Assembly: GCA_907164885.2 (NCBI GenBank)
Contig: OU015490.1
Location: forward strand, 97,187,104 to 97,251,103
Length of the DNA: 64,000 nt
Source of the DNA: Dolomedes plantarius
Lineage: Eukaryota; Arthropoda; Arachnida; Araneae; Dolomedidae
Reading direction: 5' to 3'
The stretch's first letter is position 1, and each line of letters starts with the position of its first letter. The notes under the pieces are model-generated. The model worked only from the letters and a program-made list of their open reading frames with translations. It had not been told where the DNA came from and searched no databases. This document shows, in pieces, positions 11,617 to 21,452 of the stretch. The translations under genes and the position numbers were made by a program.

Positions 11617-11671
<55 letters not shown>
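11617..11671. repeat. (TA)n microsatellite
   Basis: About 55 bp of TA repeat; the last TA is the flank of the Tc1 terminus that follows. Confidence 0.95.
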
Positions 11672-11674
<3 letters not shown>

Positions 11675-12045
11675 TCAAGAGCCAAAGCATGATGACCACC
11701 TGTCAATAACGAGTTGGCCCACCTTTGGCGCGCAACACAGCTTCAACCCGCCTTGGCATGGATGCCACAAGTCCTTGGTAGATGGCCGGAGACAGATTGT
11801 ACCAGATGTTTAAGCAACGGTCACGCAAATCCGAGATATTGCGAATTGGTGGTCTTTGAACTCTGAGCTGCCGTCCCATGACATCCCAAATGTGTTCTAT
11901 CGGATTGAGATCCGGTGAGTTAGGCGGCCAGGACATTAACTGTAATTCAGCATCATGTTCCTGGAACCACTCCAACACAATTTTAGCCTTGTGACACGGG
12001 GCGTTGTCCTGTTGGAACATTCCATTTCCAGCTGGAAAAACAGAG
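11672..12045 (-). mobile_element. truncated Tc1-like element (3' half)
   Basis: One terminus, CACTCAAGAGCCAAAGCATG, starts at 11672 right after a (TA)n run. The element reads into the 3' half of a minus-strand transposase and then stops matching transposase sequence at about 12045, where other DNA begins. The opposite end is absent. Confidence 0.8.
11703..12020 (-). pseudogene. Tc1-like transposase C-terminal half (DD36E spacing)
   Basis: An uninterrupted 105-codon stretch begins MFQQDNAPCHKAKIVLEW, which holds the second catalytic D. It continues through SPDLNPIEHIWDVMGRQLRV, which holds the catalytic E, and ends MPRRVEAVLRAKGGPTRY, the normal end of Tc1 transposases. I count 36 residues between D and E, as in DD36E members; classical Tc1 has 34. 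The N-terminal HTH domain and the first catalytic D are missing because the element is truncated upstream, so the ORF cannot be active although it contains no stop. A few residues upstream (FPAGNG) remain readable to about 12040. Confidence 0.85.
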
Positions 12046-12592
12046 GCCTGAAAATCATAGCCTGTTGGATCTTTAATGTGTAGTCGAAGTGGCTGGAAGT
12101 GGATGGAATGAGGAAGAACTAATTTTAATTCATACCAGAATTGAGAGAAAGCTGGTTCATAACATAGTCTTTATTTCCGAAGCAGTTTAAGAGTCTGGCT
12201 GTACAATTACTTCATACTTTCACATTCAGACAGGACATCGCGGCTAGCGGGGAACGGGGCCCCGCCAGTGTAAATCTGCGGCAATCGGACAGCTAAGAAT
12301 TACATCTCGATGGCCTGGAAGAAAAGGCACAAATGCTCAAAAGAGACGTCGAAAGGTAGAGGCGAGCAAAACTTTTAATTGCCTGAAAGGTGACAGCTGA
12401 CCCCAATCACGCCATTTCAGATGATGATCGCGTCAGACGTCGAATGTCGTTTAATATTCTTCGTTATATAATCTGTAGGCTCGTGTGTTGTTTAAGGGGA
12501 AACTAATAGATTACTTTGGTTATGCATAGATCAAATTCAGAAATGAGGGATGGTGCTCTATTGCAGTAAAATAAAGTTAATGTAAGGAAACA
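12046..12592 (-). mobile_element. possible LTR fragment
   Basis: This block is distinctly richer in GC than its surroundings and interrupts the Tc1 copy. On the minus strand it carries GGAAATAAAGAC, a plausible polyadenylation signal, about 100 bp before an end reading GATCCAACA at 12062. A start reading TGTTTCCTTACATT lies near 12592. TG...CA ends would fit an LTR of about 530 bp, but no target duplication matches and there is no second copy in the window. No ORF. Confidence 0.3.
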
Positions 12593-12593
12593 T

Positions 12594-12598
<5 letters not shown>

Positions 12599-12639
<41 letters not shown>

Positions 12640-12647
12640 GTGTGTGT
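12599..12647. repeat. (TA)n with short (TG)n
   Basis: About 39 bp of TA repeat and a short TG run. Confidence 0.95.
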
Positions 12648-12659
12648 GCTTATTTTAGA

Positions 12660-13395
12660 CCATCATAATTTTAAACATTACTTCCTTGGGGACGCAATTT
12701 TACAAATACAGTTTACACACCCCGTAGAGAAAGAGGGAATATATAGAATAATATATTGAATATAGTTACATAATAAAGTGTTTGTTTGAGAAACACCATA
12801 GTGCAGTTTCTCAATTCTCCAATCGAGAAGTCAGAACTCACTTTCAAAGTTTAATTGCTTAAACAATTACGTATACATACTTATATTCAAAATAATAATT
12901 GCAAATATCTATTATTCATAATGTATAATAATAGATATTGATGTATAGATAATATCTATGTATTTCAATGCCTATGTGTAAATCAATAATTGATATTATA
13001 TCCTTAATTTTTGAAAACATTAAAATAAAAAATAAAAAACTCTATTTGTGTAAAATATTTCGAAGAAAAATTAACAGTATTTATCTCCAAAAAACCTAGA
13101 AGTTTCATAATTTTTCCTCACTTAAATGTAATTTCCGAAATAACTTTGTCGGTGTAGTAACCCCAAATTGAGTTCTTGATATATATTTGGCCTTCAATTT
13201 GTGATGGAAATTAAGGGAACCCTCTGTCACGATGGAAAAGCAATTTTATAAACACAATTTACACACCCTTGGGGCAAATGCTAATGAACAATTTGATATA
13301 TATAAATCATAGGTAGAATATATAGATTATACTGAATACCATCACTAAATAATAGAATTTTGTGAGATACATCTTAGTGCAGTTTCTCATTTCTC
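12660..13395 (+). repeat. dispersed repeat H, copy 2, with a duplicated flank
   Basis: The part 12890-13150 matches H copies 1 and 3 (AATAATTGCAAATA, TTTGAAAACATTAAAATA, AAATGTAATTTxxGAAATAAC). Segments 12690-12840 and 13235-13395 resemble each other, sharing CAATTTACACACCC-type and GTGCAGTTTCTCA blocks, so the region looks like two tandem repeat units about 545 bp apart. Non-coding; class unknown. Confidence 0.5.
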
Positions 13396-13408
13396 ACATA
13401 TATAGATA

Positions 13409-13760
13409 CTAGATTTATTACCCGGCATCGCTCTGGATTCAGTTTCTCTTATTATTATTTTTTTTCAATGATTAGCCTCATGTTATGATGTTCTAAAGTT
13501 ATAACAACTCTTAAACAAATTAATTTCATTTTTTCAGAAAATAAAAAAATCATTTATTGACTAATTTGTTGTTATTTTAACACTTGCCAGTACAAAACAT
13601 TTTTTGTTTCTCTTTTATCTTCTGCGACAATGTATAATTCTGATTGATTCCTTGCTCTAGACACTCCCATATATAGCTGATCATCCGAAAAACATTCTCC
13701 TGTCAGATCCAGTCCGGTGCTCTCTTTTTTGGGGTATTTTAAAGCATTAATTTACAGCTA
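13409..13760 (-). mobile_element. Helitron 3' end
   Basis: Read on the minus strand, the helicase remnant is followed by AT-rich 3' sequence and a terminus reading GCGATGCCGGGTAATAAATC then CTAG, followed by T at 13408. Helitrons end in CTRR and insert 5' of a T, and arthropod Helitrons often end with a CGxxGCCGGGTA motif before CTAG. There is no target duplication, as expected. The 5' end was not found. Confidence 0.7.
13572..13718 (-). pseudogene. Helitron Rep/helicase C-terminus
   Basis: Helitron proteins combine a rolling-circle Rep nuclease with a PIF1-type helicase; this is the last part of the helicase domain. The minus strand reads TGLDLTGECFSDDQLYMGVS followed by RARNQSELYIVAED and KNVLYWQVLK, then a stop. 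The pattern GLDL..xCFSxxQLYxxxSRxRN is helicase motif VI and its flank. Upstream the frame is lost within about 20 codons and no Rep domain is visible, so this is a 5'-truncated remnant of about 49 codons. A stand-alone PIF1 gene is less likely, because a Helitron-type 3' terminus lies 160 bp downstream. Confidence 0.75.
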
Positions 13761-14564
13761 GTCAATGATGTTTGAATGGATTTATAATTATAGAAAAACA
13801 ATCAATAATGTTTGAATGGATTGAGAACACAGTCAATATTAAAACTCAGCAAATCTAATAATTATTATAAAAAAGTATAAACACATATTTCATGCTCGGA
13901 ATTCTCTCTCAAAACTAAATCGTCTGCTACATTTCAATGCCACTTTCAGACTTTCTTAATTGGAATATACACGTATTTCATGATTATAATTATTTCTCAA
14001 AACTAAATCGTCTACTATGTTTCAATGTCACTTCAGTTATATAAACCATCACGTCAAGCATAAACGCACGTGTTTCTAGCCGAGTGAATGTGTTCTTCTG
14101 TATATTTGAGTTTGACAAGGTAGCCTGGGATAGTTTTAATACATGAAATGGATTGAGAACACATTTATTGAAAATGAATGACTTCCCTTCTTTGAATTTT
14201 AATTTTTAATAATAAATATTCCGGCGTTGCCACGTATATGAAAATAATATATCAAATTCATTCTTGCATGCACCATTATATGAATAAATCACGTTTTTAA
14301 TTCATGTCTATTTATTTTTACGCAAATGTTATAATTTATTGGCAACAATGAAATATTACAATGGCTTTGAAAAAAATATCCTTTGATACCACGCAAACTT
14401 GCTCTAACATATTTCGGGAATGGAACACCGTAGCGGGAGGAATATAGTCACATTCATCTTGATTTTCCAAGAAAATAAAACCATGTAAATTTCATCAAGG
14501 TAGGGCTCACGGTTCTTGAGTTTTTGTGACTCACACGTACAGACACGACCCATTTCCCGTTTCT
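13760..14564. other. AT-rich stretch with short tandem copies
   Basis: Contains two imperfect copies of a unit of about 90 bp (13883-13950 and 13972-14036), both with CTCAAAACTAAATCGTCT. GAATGGATT also recurs at 13781, 13816 and 14150. No ORF. It may be the non-coding body of the adjoining Helitron. Confidence 0.4.
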
Positions 14565-14590
14565 TATATATATATATATATATATATATA
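14565..14590. repeat. (TA)n microsatellite
   Basis: TA array directly abutting the left end of the following element. Confidence 0.95.
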
Positions 14591-15399
14591 CCGGGTGTGT
14601 CATAAATTCGTGCACAGTTCAAAAATTAGTAATAATATTAGTAATGCTCGGAAAAATTTTCTGTTTGCGTCAAGAGGATCAGAGGGACATTGGATTATTT
14701 TTCCCTGTAAAAAAAAAAAATCCAAAAGTAACCGAAAGAGGACGCTCACACGTCATACTGAGACGTTTATGCAAATAAGTCAAACATAAACAGAAAATCC
14801 AACAGATCACAATAACATGAGACTGCGCTTTTATTTTAAAGTAACAAATGTTCAATTTTACAAGCAGCACAAGGTAATAGGCAAGTAAGGAGCGTCACCA
14901 TGCCATTACAAGGGAATGTAGCATGTCGCCTTCGAAGGCAGCGACTGTCTGTCGAATGGCATTTTTGAGATCCAGCAAAGTGGTTGGGGAGTCCCGGTAC
15001 AGACTTAAAGTATCACCACAACAAAAAATCTTCCAGGATCAAGTCTGGTGATCGTGAGGGCCACAGTCCTATCTCCGTGCGAAACTTTCGTAATGCAACA
15101 GTTGTGGATTCACCATTCGTGTAAAAAAGTTTATTTACCCACCGACGCTCGATCTGGTAAAGAAAGCATGGTGACTTATCCATTTCCAGGCAGGTGATTT
15201 ATTGATAGCCTGATTTGAATAAAACTTCTCAGTACGACGTGTAAGCGCCCTCGTTCGGTTACTTTTGGAATTTTTTTTTTTTTACATGGAAAAAAAATCC
15301 AATGTCCCTCGGATCCTTTTGGCGAAAACAGAAAAATTTTCCGAGCATAACTTTTTTTATTACGAATTTTTTAACTTTGCACGAATTTATGACGCACCC

Positions 15400-15401
<2 letters not shown>
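14591..15401 (-). mobile_element. long-TIR mariner-superfamily element, internally deleted
   Basis: Termini start CCGGGTGTGTCATAAATTCG (left) and CCGGGTGCGTCATAAATTCG (right, reverse complement). Inverted pairing extends about 180 bp, including GCTCGGAAAAATTTTCTG and GTTACTTTTGGA-type blocks. TA flanks lie at 14589-14590 and 15402-15403, inside (TA)n arrays on both sides. At 811 bp it is shorter than an autonomous element and keeps only the C-terminal part of a transposase. Confidence 0.85.
14872..15065 (-). pseudogene. mariner-superfamily transposase C-terminal remnant
   Basis: Minus-strand translation gives SRSPDLILEDFLLW, then after a stop PTTLLDLKNAIRQTVAAFEG and DMLHSLVMAW. The SPDL...DFFLWG motif, with the third acidic residue before FLW, and the following LxDLKxxI...DML pattern are typical of the C-terminal end of many Tc1/mariner-superfamily transposases. 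At least one stop and one frameshift are present. The N-terminal half and the first two catalytic residues are missing, apparently by internal deletion. A related element at 34153-34664 preserves the complementary N-terminal part. Confidence 0.7.

Positions 15402-15430
<29 letters not shown>
15402..15430. repeat. (TA)n microsatellite
   Basis: TA array on the right side of the long-TIR element, mirroring the one on its left. Confidence 0.95.
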
Positions 15431-15432
<2 letters not shown>

Positions 15433-15433
<1 letters not shown>

Positions 15434-15790
15434 CTTTCACTAACAGCATTGTTGAAGAAATTCTCAAAGGCTTCTAATATGTTTATATTAAGGAAACTAA
15501 TAATTGCAAATAACTATATTAATACCGCAAAATATTAGGTAATGGTGTAGAGATTAAATCCATAAATTTTATTGCCTATATGTAAATTAATAATATGTAT
15601 TATTTTCTTAAGTTTGAAAACATTAAAATATAAAATTTCTGTTGGTGTAAAAAATGTTGCAGGCAAACAAAAAACATTTCCTTGTTCAATAGTCTTAGAC
15701 CACTCAGAATTAATCCCCACTGAAATGTAATTTAGGAAATAACTTTTAATAAGAGGGATTATCAAAATTCCCTCACTCTTGTCAGGGATC
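15433..15790 (+). repeat. dispersed repeat H, copy 3
   Basis: The longest copy of repeat H: GCATTGTTGAAGAAATTCTC, then AATAATTGCAAATAACTA, GTTTGAAAACATTAAAATAT and a tail with CTGAAATGTAATTTAGGAAA. Non-coding and unclassified. Confidence 0.55.
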
Positions 15791-15799
15791 AATGATACC

Positions 15800-16177
15800 G
15801 TAATTCAAAGATAAATTTCACGTTATGCATCCGTGTCTTATCAAAGTCATCTTATGAAAGTAACGTCATCGCTGTTCCTTTAAACTATCACTCAAAATTT
15901 CCGTTTTACGAAAACTAACATCTTATTTTCTATCTCAAGTGCGAGCTTAACGTCTTTTGATTAATGTCTCGAGTTCTTATCGATCGCTTTTAAGAGTTTA
16001 GATCTGACTTCTGCATAAATTCCCTCATTTAATAATTTTCCATGTTTGTTCGGGTAAGAGTTTCAATATTTCTTTCGATATTAATATATTGGAAATGCGT
16101 GTGGATAGGTTTTCCCGTTTAGTCATTTACTAAATATTAGTCAAAGAAACTAATTCGGAAGCTAAAATAATATATAG

Positions 16178-16250
<73 letters not shown>

Positions 16251-17071
16251 TGTTATAGATATTGTAAACTACGCAGGAACATGTATAACTTTGATAAGTT
16301 TTCTTTTGTTACTTCAGTGGGTTATATTTTCTTATTGTTTCATTTGTAGTGGATGTCATAAGTAGCATGAATAAAAATTTCAATGTGGTTGGGAATTATT
16401 TCCCTATAAGAATGAATTTAACTCAAATATTACTTCCTTTTTCTAATTTAAAGAGATAATAGTCATGTAAGAATGTACTAGCGATTTGCTCAGAAGTGAT
16501 TCAATAATCATTCAACAAATACCCATTTATTAATTAGAGAAACCATTATTTCTATGATGAAATGATATACCATATCAATATTGAAAACGATCATTTTTAA
16601 CTCACCGAAAGATTCTTGATCATATAGCGAACGAGAAGCGTTATTACTGAAGGAAGAATATCGATTATCTTATCTGTTTCGAGTAAAAAAAATTAAAATT
16701 AAATGACCTGAGTAGAATCCGAACTGATGACAAACCCGTTCGCAGAATACATCATCACTACATATCTAAATTAACGTCGTAAATATTGAAAGATATTAAC
16801 AAATTTATCTTAAGGTATTAAAGTAGGTTTATTATCCGCTATCTCCCTCCGCAACTCAAAGTATTATTTGAGGAAAAATAATTCCTTACATGAGATAATC
16901 TCGAACAGATTGAAACTTTTCACATCAATATGATGGATTTAATAGAAAGGATATTAAGGGAGGCATTAATTTTTATTTTTTCTTCACTTTCATTAAGCTA
17001 ACCATTCTTGTTTGCCATTAAAGTGTTTACGATATCGCGGGAAATAATGTAAACCTACTTTATATATAGAA

Positions 17072-17074
<3 letters not shown>
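15800..17074. other. unassigned AT-rich DNA
   Basis: Looks single-copy within the window, apart from the (TA)n array at 16181-16249. No credible ORF. Confidence 0.35.
16181..16249. repeat. (TA)n microsatellite
   Basis: About 69 bp of uninterrupted TA repeat. Confidence 0.95.

Positions 17075-17133
<59 letters not shown>
17075..17133. repeat. (TA)n microsatellite
   Basis: About 58 bp of TA repeat, 400 bp beyond the 3' end of the reverse transcriptase pseudogene. Confidence 0.95.
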
Positions 17134-17135
<2 letters not shown>

Positions 17136-17539
17136 TGTCAAATATAAAGTGACTAATAAATATTCACTTTAATAGCTAAAAACTAAAAACAGTAATCATG
17201 ATTTGTTGAGCCTTGCTGTCACCAAACCAGTTACTATACAACTGATATAAAAGTCTACACAAAAGAAATTAATGGACAAGACCGTAACTACACAGAAATA
17301 GGAAAATAGGAAGGAAAAGCTTATCAGATATGGAAGTCTTGTAGTTGATGACCGGGAGGAGTTGTGACCTCCCTCTCCGGTTTAACTCAGTTTTATGCCG
17401 GGCATCACTCCCGGAGGTCAGGTACAAGACTAAAACCTTATAATGATATAAAAGAACAAAATAGACTAAAGAACAGAAATAAGAATTGATAATCAAACCT
17501 ATAACATCAAAAAAAGCAACACGACACAAAGAAACCAGC
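17134..17539 (-). other. 3' flank of the reverse transcriptase element
   Basis: Non-coding on present evidence. A 98-codon minus-strand frame (17269-17565) overlaps the RT 3' end but shows no recognisable domain. Probably the 3' UTR of the RT element. Confidence 0.4.
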
Positions 17540-18837
17540 CTATCCCCCACCCGCATCACAGCCATTTGCGTTATTTAACATACACTCATTCAGCCAAGTA
17601 GAGAAGCGCATAATGCGGTTACAGTCATTTAGGTTAAAAAATCCGGTTAAAATAGAGTTTAAAAAATAAAATGGAAAACCTTGTTCACTTGCCACTAGCA
17701 TGAATTTGTTAATTTTTATGTCCATTTCAGTTTGTTTTGAATGTAATCTATAACATCTTAATAAATAATTTATAATGACATTACGCTTGATGTTTTTGTG
17801 GACGTCACTATTCCAGGACATAATTCGTACGGTTTTAAATGAATAGTGATCGCGTTTATCGTATAGCCTATAAATAATGTTTTGTTTTTCGTCAATTGAC
17901 AGTGTTAAATCTAAGAAAGCTATTCCCCCCGAGTTATCACGCTCAGTTTCCACAATTTCTAAACATTTTGGGTAAAAATCTATATTCAATGCTGTTATAT
18001 TATTATTAAAACAAATAAGAATGTCGTCCACGTATCTAAAAAACAATAGCTCATTCAGCAACATTACTCCACGCTCATAATGGTGTAAGTATATGTCTGC
18101 CAAAGCTGACGAGCAGCCACCTCCTATTGGAACTCCATGAATCTGTTTGTAAAAGTTAACACCATTAAATAAAACTGTCTCTCGCAGCACTATATAAGAC
18201 CTCGATATTTACCTATAGAAATAAATTCATTTAAATCGTAAGGCTCGTATAGGCCATCAATGATATCGTAAAGATCGTTTAGATTAATTGAATTATAAAG
18301 ATCGGTAAAGTCATAACTCTTTAAGTCAGTTACATCTCCCATACCCTTCAATTGTTGGACTACAGAATAACTGTTTTTGATGAAATATGCACCTTCTGCA
18401 ATAAGCTTCAATATAACTGCATTAAGAATTTTTAATAATTTATCATTAGCCATTTTTAAGTACGTATTACAACCTATTGTAACAGAACGAAATTTTAAAG
18501 GTGATTTATGAAATTTTGGAATTAAAACCAGATAAGGAAATTTAATTTTATGTTGTATTTGTAAGCCTGCTTTACGATACAAGGCCTTTATTCGGTTTTC
18601 TATAGCACGTCGTGGAATATCGAGTTTGAGGTAGATCTTATCATTTTTATATTGACTTAGTAAATACTCGCAATAAAAATATTTGCAGATAAAAGCATAG
18701 TTGGATGCTACTTTATCAACGTATGTTATTACAAATTTACTCTGTAACTTACCAATAGCATATCTCAAGTTTTTTATATGGCCATATTTATTTCTACATT
18801 CAATAGCTCTATATGCGTCAGTTGCTTTTATCTGCAA
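17540..18837 (-). pseudogene. reverse transcriptase, Penelope-like or related, one frameshift
   Basis: Two adjoining minus-strand frames (18837-18190, then 18190-17540) form one RT of about 430 codons with a single frameshift at about 18195-18215. The first half has FPYLVLIPKFHKSPLKFRSV, then the motif A region SYDFTDLYNSINLNDLYDII, with the catalytic D in DFTDLY. The second has motif B as FYKQIHGVPIGGGCSSALAD, motif C as FFRYVDDILI with the YVDD catalytic pair, and GIAFLDLTLS. PKFHK, DFxxLYxSI, QxHGxPxG and AFLDL fit Penelope-like elements better than LTR or LINE reverse transcriptases. No GIY-YIG endonuclease, RNase H or integrase was found on either side; the N-terminal part of the ORF lacks obvious similarity. 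(TA)n arrays lie near both ends. Apart from the frameshift it is well preserved, so it may be a fairly recent copy. Confidence 0.75.
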
Positions 18838-18888
18838 ATATTTTTACAGGTGATTTCGATTTTTAAAAAAAGTTAAAAATGACCCTCC

Positions 18889-18891
<3 letters not shown>

Positions 18892-18936
<45 letters not shown>
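18892..18936. repeat. (TA)n microsatellite
   Basis: About 45 bp of TA repeat just upstream of the RT coding start on the minus strand. Confidence 0.95.
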
Positions 18937-18940
<4 letters not shown>

Positions 18941-19240
18941 TCAACGATATCGAAAATGTTCCCATTAATAACCTATGACTTAGAAAGAAAATTAATGATG
19001 CGTTACTGTTCACAACTATTAAAATATAAACAGCACAAAATGATTAATTATGGGATGTTTTATATTGTGGTGGCTAGAAATACTTTCGAGTAAGATATTT
19101 AGGTTGATTTTTTCGAAATCTAAGAATTGTAGTTATCAAACGGCGAGTGGCACACTGGATGATTCAAAAGTTAAAAAAAAACATTTAAAAATGTCTTTAC
19201 ACCGTGAATACTTAAAGTATCTTAACAAAAAGAGTACAGA

Positions 19241-19590
19241 GAGCCCGAGGTAGCCTAGTGGTAGCCCGTGGACTTTCGGTGCCACGGGCACCGAAAGTAC
19301 TCGAATCGAATCCTGGCAAATTGCCATTCAATACCTGCGAGTCTAGGCCGGATAGAGGTACGTTAAATCTGTAGACCGGAAAGTCCCTCTATGATGTCAG
19401 AGGATGTAGGAGAAGGTGCAAGCCCAAAAGATGTCGCCCTTGGGGGTGCTTAGTCAAAACTGAGGTGGCAGGACACTGACCCTCTCCTGCCATTATAAAC
19501 CGCATCAGCACACTTCAGCCCACTAGCCTATATGGACATGGTCAAGAATACTTCCGGCTAGAGGACAGTAGAGACAACATCAACTACAAG
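19241..19590 (+). mobile_element. tRNA-type SINE with intact target duplication
   Basis: A 350-bp body lies between perfect 9-bp direct repeats GAGTACAGA (19232-19240 and 19591-19599). The 5' head carries TAGCCTAGTGG, a perfect fit to the pol III A-box consensus TRGYNNARNNG, and about 50 bp on GAATCGAATCC, two mismatches from the B-box GGTTCGAATCC. A unique body follows with CCCTCTATGATGTCAGAGGA, CAAAACTGAGG and GCCTATATGGACATGG. The same body occurs, 5'-truncated and on the other strand, at 32390-32572. Pol III promoter boxes, target duplications and a truncated second copy together point to a SINE moved by LINE machinery. It is non-coding. Confidence 0.8.
19251..19315 (+). promoter_or_regulatory. 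internal pol III promoter (A and B boxes) of the SINE
   Basis: A-box TAGCCTAGTGG near 19252-19262 and B-box-like GAATCGAATCC near 19304-19314. Between them lie two mutually exclusive hairpins: GCCCGTGG/CCACGGGC (19264-19271 with 19282-19289) and ACTTTCGGTGCC/GGCACCGAAAGT (19272-19283 with 19287-19298). Confidence 0.65.
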
Positions 19591-19699
19591 GAGTACAGAC
19601 ACGCATGATATACTGTCGGGGTTTTTGCAGGCCAGAAAAAAAGTTGCAAAATGATTTAGAACATTCAGTGGGTATCAATAGGACTTGCGGTCTTTCCTA

Positions 19700-19945
19700 T
19701 GTTGGAACGAGCGCTAATTTGCAGCTGCAATTCAAAATTAAGGTGTAAAAGGCTATACCAACAGCGCCTTGGTATGGTAAACATGGCAAGCTTCTTGCCG
19801 TTACTAACTTTTGCACCTTTAGGAAGTATTGGGGAAACTACAATTTTTGGGCCGGAGTGTGGGACAGAGTGTGGGACAGAGTGTGGGACAGAGTACATCA
19901 CTGCGAATGCAGCGCAGTCAGATGGGAATATTTATAATCGAGTAA
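19700..19945 (+). repeat. unclassified segment with a 12-bp tandem repeat
   Basis: A less AT-rich stretch, open in one frame, that ends with three copies of GTGTGGGACAGA (about 19857-19892). The open frame would read GTE-C repeats and has no recognised domain. I regard it as non-coding, possibly part of a repeat with copies elsewhere in the genome. Confidence 0.4.
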
Positions 19946-19955
19946 AAACCCAACG

Positions 19956-20059
19956 TTAAGATACCTCTGCACAAACCCTATTGGTTTTACTCACCTCATT
20001 GTAGAAAATCCAAGGTTAACATTGATATATACAATATATTTAAAAAAATAAATTTTAAA

Positions 20060-20113
<54 letters not shown>

Positions 20114-20468
20114 AAGGATTGCCCAGTTGGATTGAAATATTTAAAAAAAAAGTTTTCTCCGTAACTGAGAAAGAAATTTAACACTTTGGGGCATTTTTCA
20201 TTTAAAAAAATACAAAAAATATTTTTTAAATTAAAATTTCTCAGGGAAAAAATCTGGCTTTGTGTGTTTTAAACGCTCATAAATTCCTTGGAGGACGAAA
20301 TTTATAAAATGAATCCTGTTGCAAGGTGCAGAAAATTTCAAGTTATCTAAAAATACAATTTTTATTGGGTTATCAACATTTATGAATCTGGAAATAATAG
20401 ATAAATTTTGTCCATAGGTTAACATTCAAGAGAGCGAATCCAATAGGGTAAGTTCACAGCAGCTTTAA
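19956..20468. mobile_element. TTAA-flanked MITE family D, copy 1
   Basis: Bordered by TTAA at 19956-19959 and 20465-20468. The left end reads TTAAGATACCTCTGCACAAA and continues CCCTATTGG and CTCACCTC. The right end, reverse complemented, reads TTAAAGCTGCTGTGAACTTA and continues CCCTATTGG and TGTTAACCTATGGACA. Copy 2 (55398-55823) has the same termini. A (TA)n(TG)n array has grown inside this copy at 20061-20112. Non-coding. Confidence 0.75.
20061..20112. repeat. (TA)n then (TG)n microsatellite
   Basis: About 20 bp of TA followed by about 28 bp of TG, inside MITE family D copy 1. Confidence 0.95.
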
Positions 20469-21430
20469 TAAAACCAACATCTTGAATAAAACCCGACGTC
20501 AAATACTTTGTATCTGTACTTATTGTGTTTCCTTCTGTAAATCCTTCACCGTAATAAGGCTTTTTAATCACCCGGTATTAATTCAAAATAGTAATTGAAA
20601 TAAAAATATGAAGAAAACTTAGTTCAGAATATATGTGTTACTTTATAATTATATTATATTTTTCCTGATTAAATCCCTTTTGTGAGCCCAAGTATATCGA
20701 AAATATTCAAGTCACATCCTGTTAGATGAAAAGAAAATTTATATTCATCCATATACCACAGGTTTGAAAAGCCTCAAAAACTTTTGAATAAAATTTTCTG
20801 CAATGAAAATATTGTAGTGGTAAACTTAAATATTGATATATAGATCTGAAAGCAGAAATTTAGAGCTCAAACTTCTCGAAAGTGAATTATAACTTTTGTT
20901 CAGTATGCATATATTTTATTTAAATTTCGGAGTATTTTGAAATCTCAAGCAAAAGTGATTGTGATGGAGATTTACTTCTTCGCCCGAAAAAATTCACACG
21001 TTAAGGTTCGAATAAATTTATTTTAAAAAGCCCTGTTTTTCTTACTGAACATAATATAAACATTTTATGGCACCAGCCAATGCTTTAAATTTATTCATCG
21101 TTCAGCGATAACATTGCCTTCAAAAGTTATCGCAGTAATATGTGATTATTTTCAAGTTAGAATTAAATCTGGAAATGTATTTATAACACATGCGAGTAAA
21201 ATAATGATGGTGAAAAAATATGGTAAATCACCATTTAATAAAAACAACCGGGAAAAAATGAAAACTGTGAATGATCTATTTCTGAAATTAATCATACGTT
21301 ATACATTATACATTAATATTTTTTTTTAAATTTCCAATGGCTAGGCAAATATAAAGGTAAGAAAAAGTACAAACAAATAAACGAAGCAAGTACATAAAAG
21401 TGACCGAAATCATTGCCTCAAAAGTTCTCT
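20469..21430. other. unassigned AT-rich DNA
   Basis: A 71-codon frame (21114-21329) lacks any domain or coding bias that I can recognise. Nothing else supported. Confidence 0.35.
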
Positions 21431-21452
21431 AGCGCTCCAATAAAGCACCGTT

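Noticed and set aside
16690..16760. tRNA-like segment on the minus strand with a B-box-like AGTTCGGATTC
   Set aside because: No matching acceptor stem, A-box or cloverleaf could be formed; a single B-box-like string is weak evidence in 64 kb.
19700..19959. 86-codon ORF with GTEC repeats
   Set aside because: The repeats follow a 12-bp tandem DNA repeat, and the rest lacks protein-like motifs.
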